A DNA stretch of 57,642 nt. It comes from an uncultured Flavobacteriales bacterium. GTDB lineage: Bacteria > Bacteroidota > Bacteroidia > Flavobacteriales_E > Vicingaceae. The stretch spans positions 1 to 57,642 of the forward strand of contig CAJQON010000008.1 in NCBI GenBank assembly GCA_905479995.1, given 5' to 3'. The translations under genes were made by a program, and so were the position numbers. The notes below the pieces were generated by a model. The model made no database searches. It was given only the letters and a program-made list of their open reading frames with translations, and was not told the DNA's origin. Positions 1 through 6,885 of the stretch are shown one piece after another; the first letter of the stretch is position 1, and every line of letters starts with the position of its first letter.

Positions 1-51
1 AATTACAAGAATGGACTTTGCTAAAGAAGCATAAAGTTCAAAATGAGTGAA

Positions 52-86
52 TAAAAAAAGGCTACAAACAAATTAATGTTGTAACC
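52..86 (-). terminator. Terminator of the CAU tRNA (possibly bidirectional)
   Basis: The arms at 60-67 and 79-86 form an 8-bp stem. Read on the minus strand it is followed by a run of seven T (53-59). It lies just downstream of the tRNA. On the plus strand the same hairpin is followed by four T, so it may also end transcription from a gene to the left of the window. Confidence 0.7.
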
Positions 87-99
87 TTTTAAAATTAAG

Positions 100-173
100 T
101 GGGCCCACAAGGACTCGAACCTTGGACCCCCTGATTATGAGTCAGGTGCTCTAACCAGCTGAGCTATAGGCCC
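100..173 (-). tRNA. tRNA with CAU anticodon (Met or Ile2)
   Basis: The minus strand folds as a full cloverleaf. The acceptor stem GGGCCTA pairs with TGGGCCC (one G-T pair), the D arm is AGCTCAGCTGGTTAGAGC, the anticodon loop is CTCATAA with anticodon CAT, and the T loop is TTCGAGT. The discriminator is A and no CCA is encoded. The CTCATAA loop occurs both in elongator tRNA-Met and in tRNA-Ile2, whose C34 is changed to lysidine. The GGGCC acceptor start resembles isoleucine tRNAs, but I cannot decide the identity from sequence alone. Initiator tRNA is excluded because the three G-C pairs it carries next to the anticodon loop are missing. Confidence 0.95.
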
Positions 174-252
174 GTTCTAAATTTAATTAGAATCAGACTG
201 CAATTTTACGTATAAGTTAGGATTTAACCAATTATAAACTTTACTATTTTAT

Positions 253-260
253 TAGTTTTG
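253..260 (+). promoter_or_regulatory. -7 box TAGTTTTG before the HAD gene
   Basis: TAGTTTTG matches the Bacteroidota -7 consensus TAnnTTTG. Its G is only 7 nt before the TTG start of the HAD gene, so the predicted mRNA would have almost no leader. I see no TTG at the usual 19-21 bp upstream, so the call rests on the -7 box alone. Confidence 0.4.
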
Positions 261-267
261 CAAAGAT

Positions 268-891
268 TTGAATTTAACAGGCATTAAAAATATTATTCTG
301 GATTTAGGTGAGGTAATTATTAACCTTAGTCAAGAGAGAACAATCCATGCGTTTAAGAATTTATTTAACGATCAGTTTGAGGTCATGCAAACCGAGTTGC
401 AAAATCAAAACATCTTAACACGTTATGAAATTGGAGAGATAACATCTCAAGAGTTTCTAAATTTCTTTAAAGGCTTCAATCAGCAATTAACAGACGAAGC
501 TATTTGTGACGCATGGAACAGCATGTTGCTAGACATTCCCAAAGAACGAATAGAGTTGATTGCTGTGCTAGCCAAAAAGTACCGACTATTTTTATTGAGC
601 AACACCAACGAAATTCATTTAGCCTTTATCAATAACTATGTCAATACCCAGTTTGGACTTTCATCAATAAGTGCTCCATTTGAGCGATCACACTTTTCTC
701 ATTTAATGAAAATGAGAAAGCCGAATGCTGTTATTTTTAATGAAGTTTTAACTCAAAACAACCTAATAGCTCAAGAAACTTTGTTTATTGATGATACTGA
801 AGAACATATAATTACGGCAAAACAGTTAAATTTGAAAACACATCATTTATTAGCAACAGAAACAATTACAGACTTATTCCATGAAAATTAA
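268..891 (+). CDS. HAD-superfamily phosphatase, YihX-like
   Basis: A 207-residue haloacid dehalogenase hydrolase. Motif I is LDLGEVI with nucleophile D12. Position 14 is Gly rather than the second Asp of DxD, as in the YihX glucose-1-phosphatase group (DLGNV). Motif II is LLSNTNE (S111), motif III is the K151 of MRKP, and motif IV is FIDDTEEH (D175, D176). The spacing and wording of these blocks match YihX closely. The start is TTG, because no ATG precedes motif I. The 3' end overlaps mtnA by 11 bp, so it is co-transcribed with mtnA and the aldolase gene. A dephosphorylation step in methylthioribose or deoxyribose salvage is a reasonable inference, but the substrate cannot be read from the sequence. 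Confidence 0.85.
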   Translation: MNLTGIKNIILDLGEVIINLSQERTIHAFKNLFNDQFEVMQTELQNQNILTRYEIGEITSQEFLNFFKGFNQQLTDEAICDAWNSMLLDIPKERIELIAVLAKKYRLFLLSNTNEIHLAFINNYVNTQFGLSSISAPFERSHFSHLMKMRKPNAVIFNEVLTQNNLIAQETLFIDDTEEHIITAKQLNLKTHHLLATETITDLFHEN

Positions 892-1990
892 CGGAAAACA
901 CGAGCACACCATTTGGGTAAATGAAAATGATGAAAGGTTAATTCAAGTTTTTGATCAACGATATTTCCCACATAAAATAGAGGTTTTTGACATTAGAACA
1001 ACCGATGAAGCTGCTTTTGCAATTAAAGACATGGTGGTAAGAGGCGCGCCTTTAATTGGTGTTACAGCAGCTTACGGAATGTATTTGGCTTGTTTAGAGG
1101 CAAAACACGAAAGCGATCCAAATCAATACCTAATAGAGGTTGCTGCTAAGCTAAACGCTACTCGACCAACTGCCGTTAACTTGGCTTGGGCTATTGAGGG
1201 GATGCTAAAAGTCTTGAACGAGGAAAATAATGTAACTGAAAAAATTAAAATTGCCTTAGCTACAGCAAATCAAATTAAACTAGACGACATAAATATTAGT
1301 GAGAACATCGGAAAATTTGGTGTTGAATTAATCAAAGAAATCTCAGACAAAAAGAATGGAGAACGAGTAAATATATTAACCCATTGCAATGCAGGTTGGT
1401 TGGCTACTATAGATTGGGGCACCGCTATTGCTCCTATTTACCATGCCCAACTACAAGGAATAGACGTGCATGTATGGGTAGATGAAACACGGCCTCGTAA
1501 CCAAGGTGCAAACTTGACTGCTTTCGAATTATTGGAACAGGGAATTCCTCATACCTTAATAAATGACAATACTGGCGGACATTTAATGCAGCATGGTATG
1601 GTAGACATGGTTATTGTTGGGACCGATAGAACAGCTGGAAATGGAGATGTTGCCAATAAAATTGGAACGTATCTAAAGGCTTTGGCTGCTCATGATAATA
1701 ATGTTCCGTTTTATGTTGGATTACCTTCTTCAACATTAGATTGCTCTATTATGGATGGAGTAAAAGACATTCCTATAGAAACTAGAAGTGAGGATGAAGT
1801 AAAGTACATCCAAGGTAAAGTGGATGGTAAAATTAAGTCGGTTTTAATTTGCCCGGAAAATACACCAGCATTAAATTACGGCTTTGATGTAACGCCTGCC
1901 AAATATGTAACAGGTTTAATTACCGAGCGAGGAGTTTGCCAAGCCTCCGAAGAAGGAATTAGAGCATTATTTCCAGAAAAATACGTTTAA
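881..1990 (+). CDS. mtnA: Methylthioribose-1-phosphate isomerase
   Basis: Converts 5-methylthioribose 1-phosphate to 5-methylthioribulose 1-phosphate. Related enzymes also isomerise 5-deoxyribose 1-phosphate. The family signatures are all present: RGAPLIGVTAAYG (residues 54-66), THCNAGWLAT with catalytic C169, VDETRPRNQGA (200-210), and GTDRTAGNGDVANKIG with D249. The C169-D249 interval equals the Cys160-Asp240 interval of the Bacillus enzyme. At 369 aa the length is normal for the family. It sits between an overlapping HAD gene and an abutting class II aldolase gene, forming a tight three-gene operon. No methylthioribose kinase, MTA nucleosidase or phosphorylase is in the window. Confidence 0.95.
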   Translation: MKINGKHEHTIWVNENDERLIQVFDQRYFPHKIEVFDIRTTDEAAFAIKDMVVRGAPLIGVTAAYGMYLACLEAKHESDPNQYLIEVAAKLNATRPTAVNLAWAIEGMLKVLNEENNVTEKIKIALATANQIKLDDINISENIGKFGVELIKEISDKKNGERVNILTHCNAGWLATIDWGTAIAPIYHAQLQGIDVHVWVDETRPRNQGANLTAFELLEQGIPHTLINDNTGGHLMQHGMVDMVIVGTDRTAGNGDVANKIGTYLKALAAHDNNVPFYVGLPSSTLDCSIMDGVKDIPIETRSEDEVKYIQGKVDGKIKSVLICPENTPALNYGFDVTPAKYVTGLITERGVCQASEEGIRALFPEKYV

Positions 1991-2580
1991 TGATAGACGA
2001 AGGAGTCATAAAATTTAATTGCAATTGGATCAACGAACCAATTGGTGTTGTAGTGCCTGAGGTTTTAAAACATTGGCGAGACAAAATGCACGAACTGCAA
2101 TTAATTGGAGAATACAAAGAAATTAACATAGGTTACGGCAACATAAGCATAAAAATTCCAGAAGGTATCTTAGTTTCCGGAACTCAAACAGGAAATGTAT
2201 ATCCTATACAGAACAAAGATTTTGCGTTGGTAACTGCCTACAGCATGGCCGAAAACAGCGTAAACTGTAAAGGTCTTTTAAAAGCCTCTGCCGAGAGTTT
2301 AACCCATGCAGCGGTTTATGATGCCGACCCTTCCATTGAGGCCATTATACACATTCATAATAAAGAATTGTGGCTAGAGTTAATGAACCAAGTTCCTACT
2401 TCAGGCAAAGATGTGCCTTATGGAACAGCAAAAATGGCTTCAGAAATAAAACGATTGTTCGAGGAAACTACCTTACTGGAAGATAAGATTATGGTAATGG
2501 CTGGACATGATGAAGGCATAATTACCTTTGGCAAAAACCTTGAAGAAGCCGGAGCCGTAATATTAAAATACCTTAGCTAA
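1990..2580 (+). CDS. Class II aldolase/adducin family (MtnB- or Ald2-like)
   Basis: A 196-residue class II aldolase fold. The HIH pair (H121, H123) and H173 in AGHDEGI can bind the metal. E102 in SAESLTH aligns with the catalytic Glu of fuculose-phosphate aldolase. The start ATG shares its A with the mtnA stop codon, so translation is coupled. By context it acts on the product of MtnA. It may be a dehydratase (MtnB, methionine salvage) or a true aldolase releasing dihydroxyacetone phosphate and an aldehyde (the DHAP shunt enzyme Ald2). The presence of E102 and the lack of mtnC, mtnD or mtnW nearby lean towards the aldolase option, without proving it. The 3' end overlaps the convergent mce gene by 8 bp. 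Confidence 0.85.
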   Translation: MIDEGVIKFNCNWINEPIGVVVPEVLKHWRDKMHELQLIGEYKEINIGYGNISIKIPEGILVSGTQTGNVYPIQNKDFALVTAYSMAENSVNCKGLLKASAESLTHAAVYDADPSIEAIIHIHNKELWLELMNQVPTSGKDVPYGTAKMASEIKRLFEETTLLEDKIMVMAGHDEGIITFGKNLEEAGAVILKYLS

Positions 2581-2974
2581 TTTCTTGGCAAAGCTCAATT
2601 AATACACCATTAGTTGTTTTTGGGTGTAAAAAACAAACTAGCTTATTGTCAGCGCCTTTCTTGGGCTCTTCATTTAATACGATAAAGCCTTCGGCTCTCA
2701 TTCGTTCCATCTCACTTTTAATGTCATCTACAGCAAAGGCAATGTGGTGAATCCCTTCTCCTTTCTTTTCAATAAACTTAGCAATAGCACTTGCTGGATC
2801 TGTTGCTTCTAGCAACTCAATTTTACTTTCTCCCACTTTAAAAAAGGAGGTCGATACATTTTCACTTTCAACTGTTTCAGTTTTATAGGGAGCATTACCA
2901 AACAGTTTTGTGTAAACTTCATTGGCTGCTTCTAAATCTTTAACTGCAATTCCTATGTGTTCGATCTTATTCAT
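2573..2974 (-). CDS. mce: Methylmalonyl-CoA epimerase
   Basis: A 133-residue VOC-fold protein that interconverts the (R) and (S) forms of methylmalonyl-CoA, linking propionyl-CoA to succinyl-CoA through B12-dependent mutase. Two beta-alpha-beta modules are visible (EHIGIAVKDLEAA and IHHIAFAVDDI). Candidate metal ligands are H6, H76 and E127 (GVLIELCQ). I chose the ATG at 2974. A longer reading frame opens at a GTG inside the terminator hairpin of the upstream gene and would add eight residues with no homology. The start lies 7 nt after the G that ends the terminator T-run, so it depends on read-through or on a promoter built into the T-run. Confidence 0.92.
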   Translation of the reverse strand: MNKIEHIGIAVKDLEAANEVYTKLFGNAPYKTETVESENVSTSFFKVGESKIELLEATDPASAIAKFIEKKGEGIHHIAFAVDDIKSEMERMRAEGFIVLNEEPKKGADNKLVCFLHPKTTNGVLIELCQEIS

Positions 2975-2982
2975 AATTGGGC

Positions 2983-3008
2983 AAAAAAAATCCCGCACAA
3001 AGCGGGAT
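2983..3008 (-). terminator. Rho-independent terminator between the secreted protein gene and mce
   Basis: On the minus strand an 8-bp perfect stem, AATCCCGC with GCGGGATT, is closed by a 5-nt loop and runs directly into eight T. It follows the stop of the 3030-3818 gene. The same stem sequence and T-run recur before murI. Confidence 0.9.
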
Positions 3009-3029
3009 TAATTAAATATCATTATCGAA

Positions 3030-3818
3030 TTACTTCTTAACGAAAGTATCCGTTTTGTTGTCATAGTTTAAGTAGTAAATACCTTTCTTAAGGTTAATTA
3101 CATCTACTTTTTCTCCGTATCCTTTTTTAACAATGTTTCCATAGCTATCATATACTTCAAATAAAGTTTCTCCAGTAAAGTTTACAAAATCTTTAGCTTT
3201 AATTGGGCTAAATGTCATTTCACCAACAACAGAAATATATCTAGAAGCTTGAGAATATCTTGGCTTACCAGAATAATCTATTTGCTTTACTCTAAACTTG
3301 TTTTCACCAGAGTGAGGAGTAATTTTAAATTGGTAGTTGTTTTCAGCAGTAGTTCCGTTTCCATCAACTTCACCAACTTTAATCCATTTGTTCCATCTAA
3401 ATTGCTCAACAATAAAAGTTAATTTACCAGTTTCGCTTTTAGTTACCCAATCAAAAGTTCCATCTTTACCAATTTTCATTGAAACAATTTCGAATGTACT
3501 TTTTGGCTTTAATACCTCAGGGTTTAAAACCTTTGGTTTACAATCATCTTTGTGTTTAATTTTAACAATAACTGGATCACCAACTTTTAACTGAAAGTTA
3601 GCAAAATCAATCTCAAAAGCACTAGAATTCACTTCGTCAGTAGTAACTTCGCCATTAATGGTTACCTCAAAAGTACAAAAACCAACACCGCTTCCAGCAA
3701 ATGGATTCTGAACATAAAGGTTCTTCCCTTGATAGTGCCCCTCGAGTACAATTACTCCAGTTGCGTTCACCTGTAGGGCGAAGAGAGAAATAAGCATTAC
3801 GAAAATTAGTCGTTTCAT
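3030..3818 (-). CDS. Secreted protein with a T9SS-like C-terminal tail
   Basis: A 262-residue protein of no recognised enzymatic family. Residues 1-19 form a clear signal peptide (MKRLIFVMLISLFALQVNA). The middle is rich in beta strands, with a fibronectin-like stretch around residues 130-195. The last 50 residues (LFEVYDSYGNIVKKG ... GIYYLNYDNKTDTFVKK) resemble a type A T9SS sorting domain: a turn with YG, a G-(I/V)-Y-Y-L strand and a lysine-rich end. Secretion by T9SS with cell-surface attachment is inferred. It is monocistronic, with its own terminator and a 249-bp divergent upstream region shared with asnS. Confidence 0.75.
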   Translation of the reverse strand: MKRLIFVMLISLFALQVNATGVIVLEGHYQGKNLYVQNPFAGSGVGFCTFEVTINGEVTTDEVNSSAFEIDFANFQLKVGDPVIVKIKHKDDCKPKVLNPEVLKPKSTFEIVSMKIGKDGTFDWVTKSETGKLTFIVEQFRWNKWIKVGEVDGNGTTAENNYQFKITPHSGENKFRVKQIDYSGKPRYSQASRYISVVGEMTFSPIKAKDFVNFTGETLFEVYDSYGNIVKKGYGEKVDVINLKKGIYYLNYDNKTDTFVKK

Positions 3819-4067
3819 AGTAGTTGTTGTTATTCACACATTATTAGTTTGCAATATTAAAACCTTATTTATTATATTCAAAATATTTTTAGACTTTTTA
3901 TCGTAAAAAAAACCATTTTTATCGAAAATGTTAAATAAATAATCGAAAACGAAGAAACTCACTCAAGATTGGTGTTTGCATTGTGAAAAACGTTTTTTTG
4001 AAAGAATGGTGCTCTTACTTTTTTTGATGTAAAAAAAGAGCATTAATTTCGCTTAAAATTTAAGGTA

Positions 4068-5498
4068 ATGAAAAGAATAAAAATTAGTGATTTGTTGCAG
4101 TCGTCAAAAGTTGGTGACGAAGTATTAGTGAAAGGATGGGTAAGAACTTATCGAAGCAATCGATTTGTTGCGTTAAATGATGGTTCTACTATTAATAACA
4201 TTCAGGCTGTAATTGATTTTGAAAATGAAGATGAAAACGAATTAAAACGCATAACAACAGGAGCATCTGTTGCTATTACGGGTAAATTGGTAGAATCTCA
4301 AGGACAAGGACAATCGGTAGAGATTGCCGTAAATTCCTTCGAAATTTTGGGAGATGCCCATCCAGATGAATTTCCTTTACAACCTAAAAAACATTCCTTA
4401 GAGTATTTAAGAGAAATTGCACATTTACGGCCTAGAACAAACACTTTTGCAGCTGTTCTTAGAGTTCGTCATGCCATGACTTTTGCCATTCATAAATTTT
4501 TTAACGACAAAGGTTTTTATAATATTCATACACCTTTAATTACTGGAACTGATGCCGAAGGAGCTGGAGAAGCTTTTCAGGTAACAACTTTTGATTTAAA
4601 AAATGTTCCTTTAAATGAAGAGAAGGAAGTAGATTACAAACAAGACTTTTTTGGAAAAGAAACAAGTTTGGCGGTTACAGGTCAGTTAGAAGCAGAATTG
4701 GCCGCTTTAGGATTAAGCGAAGTTTATACTTTTGGACCAACCTTTAGAGCAGAAAATTCAAATACTACCCGTCATTTAGCTGAGTTTTGGATGATAGAAC
4801 CGGAGGTTGCTTTTGCAGACAACAATGATAATATGGATTTGGCAGAAGAAATGCTAAAATATTGCATTAACTATGCGCTTAAAAACTGTGAAGATGATTT
4901 AGCTTTCTTGAATAAACGATTGTTAGATGAAGACAAGTCAAAACCGGAAGCAGATAGAGCAGGAGATTTATTTGAAAAACTAAATTTTGTTGCTGGAAAT
5001 GATTTTGAGCGAATCACGTATACAGAAGCAATTGACATTTTAAGAAATTCAAAACCCAACAAGAAAAAGAAATTTAAGTTTGTTATTAATGAATGGGGAG
5101 CAGATTTGCAATCTGAACACGAACGGTTTTTAGTAGAAAAGCACTTTAAAAAGCCAGTTATCATTTCTGATTATCCTGCAAACATCAAAGCTTTTTACAT
5201 GAAATTGAATGAAGATGGCAAAACAGTAAAAGCCATGGATATTCTGTTTCCTGGTATTGGAGAAATTATTGGTGGATCTGAAAGAGAAGAAAGACACGAT
5301 GTATTGTTGCAAAAAATTGAAGCTCAAAACATACCAATGGATAGTGTTTGGTGGTATTTAGATACTAGAAAATTTGGTACAGTTCCACACTCAGGTTTTG
5401 GTTTAGGTTTTGAACGTTTAATGTTGTTTGTAACTGGAATGGGTAACATTAGAGATGTTATTCCTTTTCCAAGAACTCCAAAAAACGCTGAATTTTAA
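4068..5498 (+). CDS. asnS: Asparaginyl-tRNA synthetase
   Basis: Class IIb aminoacyl-tRNA synthetase of 476 aa that charges tRNA-Asn. An N-terminal OB-fold anticodon-binding domain ([20 protein letters not shown], from about residue 18) is followed by the catalytic core. Motif 2 is [20 protein letters not shown] (about residues 221-240) and motif 3 is [11 protein letters not shown] (about 443-453). The [11 protein letters not shown] wording is that of AsnRS rather than AspRS. The gene stands alone, followed by the SAM riboswitch promoter of metH. Confidence 0.97.
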   Translation: MKRIKISDLLQSSKVGDEVLVKGWVRTYRSNRFVALNDGSTINNIQAVIDFENEDENELKRITTGASVAITGKLVESQGQGQSVEIAVNSFEILGDAHPDEFPLQPKKHSLEYLREIAHLRPRTNTFAAVLRVRHAMTFAIHKFFNDKGFYNIHTPLITGTDAEGAGEAFQVTTFDLKNVPLNEEKEVDYKQDFFGKETSLAVTGQLEAELAALGLSEVYTFGPTFRAENSNTTRHLAEFWMIEPEVAFADNNDNMDLAEEMLKYCINYALKNCEDDLAFLNKRLLDEDKSKPEADRAGDLFEKLNFVAGNDFERITYTEAIDILRNSKPNKKKKFKFVINEWGADLQSEHERFLVEKHFKKPVIISDYPANIKAFYMKLNEDGKTVKAMDILFPGIGEIIGGSEREERHDVLLQKIEAQNIPMDSVWWYLDTRKFGTVPHSGFGLGFERLMLFVTGMGNIRDVIPFPRTPKNAEF

Positions 5499-5552
5499 GT
5501 CCGAATTAAATTCTGAATAGACTCCTTATTATAAGGATATACCATATTTAAT

Positions 5553-5583
5553 TTGGAATTAACACAAAACCGTACTAGTTTTG
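5553..5583 (+). promoter_or_regulatory. Promoter of the SAM riboswitch - metH unit
   Basis: TTG at 5553-5555, a 20-bp spacer, and TAGTTTTG at 5576-5583 match the Bacteroidota primary-sigma consensus (TTG, 19-21 bp, TAnnTTTG). Transcription would begin near 5587, about 36 nt before the riboswitch P1 stem. Confidence 0.75.
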
Positions 5584-5622
5584 TAGCTCGTTCTTATAAA
5601 ATAACTGTCGCACGGAAACGTG

Positions 5623-5724
5623 CTTATTAAGAAAGGTGGAGGGATAGGCCCTGTGAAACCTTAGCAACCTTCAATTTATAGAAAAGGTGCTAATTCCTAA
5701 ACTGCCTTTGGCAGTAAAAATAAG
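5623..5724 (+). promoter_or_regulatory. SAM-I riboswitch (S-box) controlling metH
   Basis: The core matches the S-box consensus: aagaaaggtggagggat, then ggccc, tgtgaaacct, ttagcaacct, and gaaaaggtgctaattcc. The P1 stem pairs 5623-5628 (CTTATT) with 5719-5724 (AATAAG), and a P4 hairpin CTGCC-TTT-GGCAG follows the core. It senses S-adenosylmethionine. The gene it precedes makes methionine, so the logic is feedback repression. The downstream hairpin at 5742-5777 completes a transcriptional attenuator: 5720-5727 (ATAAGTTG) can pair either with P1 or with 5751-5758 (CAGCTTAT) in the terminator. Confidence 0.95.
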
Positions 5725-5741
5725 TTGAAAAAATAGATATA

Positions 5742-5777
5742 AACCCCTTTCAGCTTATAGTTGGAAGGGGTTTTTTT
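5742..5777 (+). terminator. SAM-dependent attenuator terminator
   Basis: A continuous 14-bp stem forms between 5742-5755 and 5759-5772, including T-G pairs, with a TAT loop and a run of T from 5771. The ascending arm contains CAGCTTAT, the target of the antiterminator strand in the riboswitch. Confidence 0.92.
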
Positions 5778-5790
5778 ATGAAATAAACCG

Positions 5791-5877
5791 TTATTGCGAA
5801 TGCAGTGTAGATAAATGAAGCAATCTTTCAATAGAACTAGATTGTTTTGTCTTGATCGCTATTGTTACTCGCAATGA
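5791..5877 (+). repeat. Degenerate palindromic (REP/MITE-like) element
   Basis: Nested inverted repeats lie between the attenuator and metH. The outer arms are TTATTGCGA (5791-5799) and TCGCAATGA (5869-5877). The inner arms are GAAGCAATCT (5817-5826) and AGATTGTTTT (5839-5848), with G-T pairs. The wording (ATTGCGA ... GAAGCAATCT ... TCGCAATGA) is like dispersed palindromic repeats I recall from flavobacterial genomes. Only this copy is in the window, so its dispersed nature is inferred. Confidence 0.5.
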
Positions 5878-5892
5878 GGAAGAAGAGTAATT

Positions 5893-6879
5893 ATGAAAAA
5901 TATAAAGGAAATATTAAAAGAAAGAATCCTCGTTTTAGATGGCGCCATGGGAACCATGATTCAACGCCATTCTCTTACTGAAGAAGACTTTCGTGGCGAA
6001 CGATTTAAAGATCATACCTGCTCAGTAAAAGGAAACAACGATTTGCTTTCCATTACACGACCTGACATTATTAAAAGCATACATGCTGAATATTTTGAGG
6101 CTGGAGCAGACATTGCTGAAACGAATTCGTTTGGAGGAACTTGGGTGGCTCAAGATGATTATGAATTGGCTTCTGCCGTTTATGACATCAACTACCAATC
6201 GGCAAAAATTGCCAAAGAAGTAGCTGAAGAATTTACCAAAAAAACACCCAATAAACCTCGGTTTGTAGCAGGGTCTATGGGACCAACAACCAAGTTAGCT
6301 TCCATGTCGCCAGACGTAAATGACCCAGGATTTAGAAACATAAGTTTCGAAGAATTAGTGGATGCTTTTAGTGAACAAGCCAGAGGTTTAATTGATGGTG
6401 GTGCAGATTTATTATTGGTAGAAACAATTACCGACACCTTAAACGCTAAAGCGGCCTTGTTTGCAATAAACCAAGTGCAAGAAGAAAAAGGAACCGATTT
6501 ACCAATAATGATTTCAGGAACCATTACCGATGCTAGTGGCCGAACATTATCTGGTCAAAATACCGAAGCATTTGTTATTTCAGTAGAACATTCTAAACCA
6601 TTAACCATTGGATTAAACTGTGCATTGGGAGCAGAAGCATTGCGTCCTTATTTAAAAATTATTAAAGAACAATCTGCAGGATTAGTAAGTGCTCATCCAA
6701 ATGCAGGATTGCCTAATGAAATGGGAGAGTACGATGAAACTCCCGAATTTATGGCCGAACAAATCAAAACTTTTTTAGAGGAAGGATTGGTAAATATAGT
6801 TGGTGGTTGCTGCGGAACAACTCCAGAACACATCAAAGCAATAGCTGAAATGGCAGCAAAATATCCACCTAACGTTTAA
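5893..6879 (+). CDS. metH: Methionine synthase, homocysteine-binding module
   Basis: A 328-aa protein equal to the N-terminal homocysteine methyltransferase barrel of cobalamin-dependent MetH. The zinc thiol-activating cysteines are C243 ([11 protein letters not shown]) and C306-C307 ([10 protein letters not shown]). The start [10 protein letters not shown] is the usual first strand. The rest of the enzyme is encoded 6 nt downstream by a separate gene, a split that I recall as normal in Flavobacteria. Expression is gated by the SAM-I riboswitch about 170 nt upstream. This half binds homocysteine and must dock with the second polypeptide to accept the methyl group from methylcobalamin. Confidence 0.95.
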   Translation: MKNIKEILKERILVLDGAMGTMIQRHSLTEEDFRGERFKDHTCSVKGNNDLLSITRPDIIKSIHAEYFEAGADIAETNSFGGTWVAQDDYELASAVYDINYQSAKIAKEVAEEFTKKTPNKPRFVAGSMGPTTKLASMSPDVNDPGFRNISFEELVDAFSEQARGLIDGGADLLLVETITDTLNAKAALFAINQVQEEKGTDLPIMISGTITDASGRTLSGQNTEAFVISVEHSKPLTIGLNCALGAEALRPYLKIIKEQSAGLVSAHPNAGLPNEMGEYDETPEFMAEQIKTFLEEGLVNIVGGCCGTTPEHIKAIAEMAAKYPPNV

Positions 6880-6885
6880 GGCACA

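Noticed and set aside
3-50. Short open frame ending at 48-50 that could be the tail of a gene to the left
   Set aside because: Only 15 codons are visible, another frame also ends nearby, and nothing in the residues is recognisable.
2973-2998. Upstream GTG start for mce
   Set aside because: It lies inside the terminator hairpin of the previous gene and adds eight residues that do not belong to the VOC fold.
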